A program made the translations under genes and the position numbers. A stretch of 6,389 nucleotides of DNA. It comes from Bacillota bacterium (GTDB taxonomy: Bacteria > Bacillota > Peptococcia > Peptococcales > Peptococcaceae). Shown here in pieces: positions 6,027 to 6,389 of this stretch. Location: assembly GCA_023443145.1 (NCBI GenBank), contig JAEZVS010000100.1, positions 1 to 6,389 of the forward strand. Direction: 5' to 3'. The notes under the pieces were generated by a model. The model made no database searches and was not told where the DNA came from. It saw only the letters and a program-made list of their open reading frames with translations. Position 1 is the stretch's first letter; each line of letters starts with the position of its first letter.

Positions 6027-6389
6027 TTATGAAAGTGTCGCATCGGCAGAAGTCGGCTCGCCTTCTTGCACACGATAAGAAGGATAAGGCAGAGCCGTGC
6101 CGTCATCGGCATATAAGACCACCGCCGGTTCAATGGAAAGAGACTGCCGCCCTTCAAAACAAAAGGACACCACCACCAACCGTGCCGGCATCCGTGCCCG
6201 TGAATAAACGGGGGTAAGGGATGTGGGCGCCAGATGGTGACGGCGAGCCGCGGCAAAAAGTTCGGGCACCCGTTCTGCCAGATGGATGAGCACCAATCGC
6301 CCCCGCTGGCGCAAATATGCCGCCGCTCCGGCCATCAGTTCTTCCAGATTCAGGGTGTATTCGTGGCGGGCCAGAGCACGCTCAAGCTG
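6027..6389 (-). CDS. C-terminal part of a TrmN6-like tRNA1(Val) (adenine(37)-N6)-methyltransferase, 5' part beyond the window
   Basis: The frame is open to the right edge, so at least 120 residues of the C-terminal half are present and the start is missing. The visible segment begins QLERALARHEYTLNLEEL, then GRLVLIHLAERVPELFAA and a basic linker, then PARLVVVSFCF, a LSIEPAVVLYADDG strand pair and PYPSYRVQ near the end. This is the pattern of the COG4123 (YfiC/YabB-type) methyltransferases, where an HLAER-like segment and a late EP-x-L-x-LY motif follow the Rossmann core. The SAM-binding glycine motif and the catalytic NPPY motif would lie upstream of the window, so activity cannot be judged. 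The expected role is N6-methylation of an adenine in a tRNA, but substrate specificity of Gram-positive members is less certain. It forms an operon with rsmI. Confidence 0.82.
   Translation of the reverse strand, partial: QLERALARHEYTLNLEELMAGAAAYLRQRGRLVLIHLAERVPELFAAARRHHLAPTSLTPVYSRARMPARLVVVSFCFEGRQSLSIEPAVVLYADDGTALPYPSYRVQEGEPTSADATLS

Overview
The window looks like a piece of chromosome from an anaerobic Bacillota (Firmicutes) organism, probably of a clostridial or Negativicutes type. The reasons are the strong AGGAGG-like ribosome binding sites, the paired 'copper amine oxidase N-terminal' stalk domains, the clostridial form of the metal-binding lipoprotein, and the trmN6-rsmI gene order. 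The lineage call is an inference and cannot be refined from this window. No mobile element, CRISPR array, rRNA or tRNA was seen.

Layout. On the + strand, the left edge carries the 3' part of a gene for a protein with two stalk-type repeats (1-695). It overlaps by 8 bases the start of icd, a eukaryote-like NADP-dependent isocitrate dehydrogenase (688-1887). A convergent intergenic gap (1888-2043) holds two hairpin terminators, one for icd and one for the operon arriving from the right. Everything to the right lies on the - strand. A four-gene metal-uptake operon runs in the order regulator, binding protein, ATPase, permease: a Fur-family regulator (probably Zur, 4618-5043), a His-rich ZnuA-type lipoprotein (3545-4606), ZnuC (2828-3532) and ZnuB (2044-2847). 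The spacing is tight (11 bp and 12 bp gaps, then a 20 bp overlap). Upstream of the regulator is a strong sigma-A-type promoter whose -10 abuts a near-perfect 7-1-7 Fur-type operator. Further right are rsmI (5196-6017), with its own terminator, and the 3' part of a trmN6-like tRNA methyltransferase gene (6027 to the right edge).

How they work together. The lipoprotein should capture Zn2+ (or a related divalent metal) outside the membrane and pass it to the ZnuB channel, driven by ZnuC. The first gene of the operon encodes the metal-sensing repressor, which probably shuts off its own promoter when metal is plentiful. rsmI and the trmN6-like gene form a separate rRNA/tRNA modification operon. 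icd is a metabolic gene supplying 2-oxoglutarate and NADPH.

I did not find a clearly new biological system. The points most worth a second look are the regulator's missing histidine cluster, the Fur-like (not B. subtilis Zur-like) operator on a Zn-type operon, and the unusual ligand pattern and His-rich heptad repeats in the binding protein.
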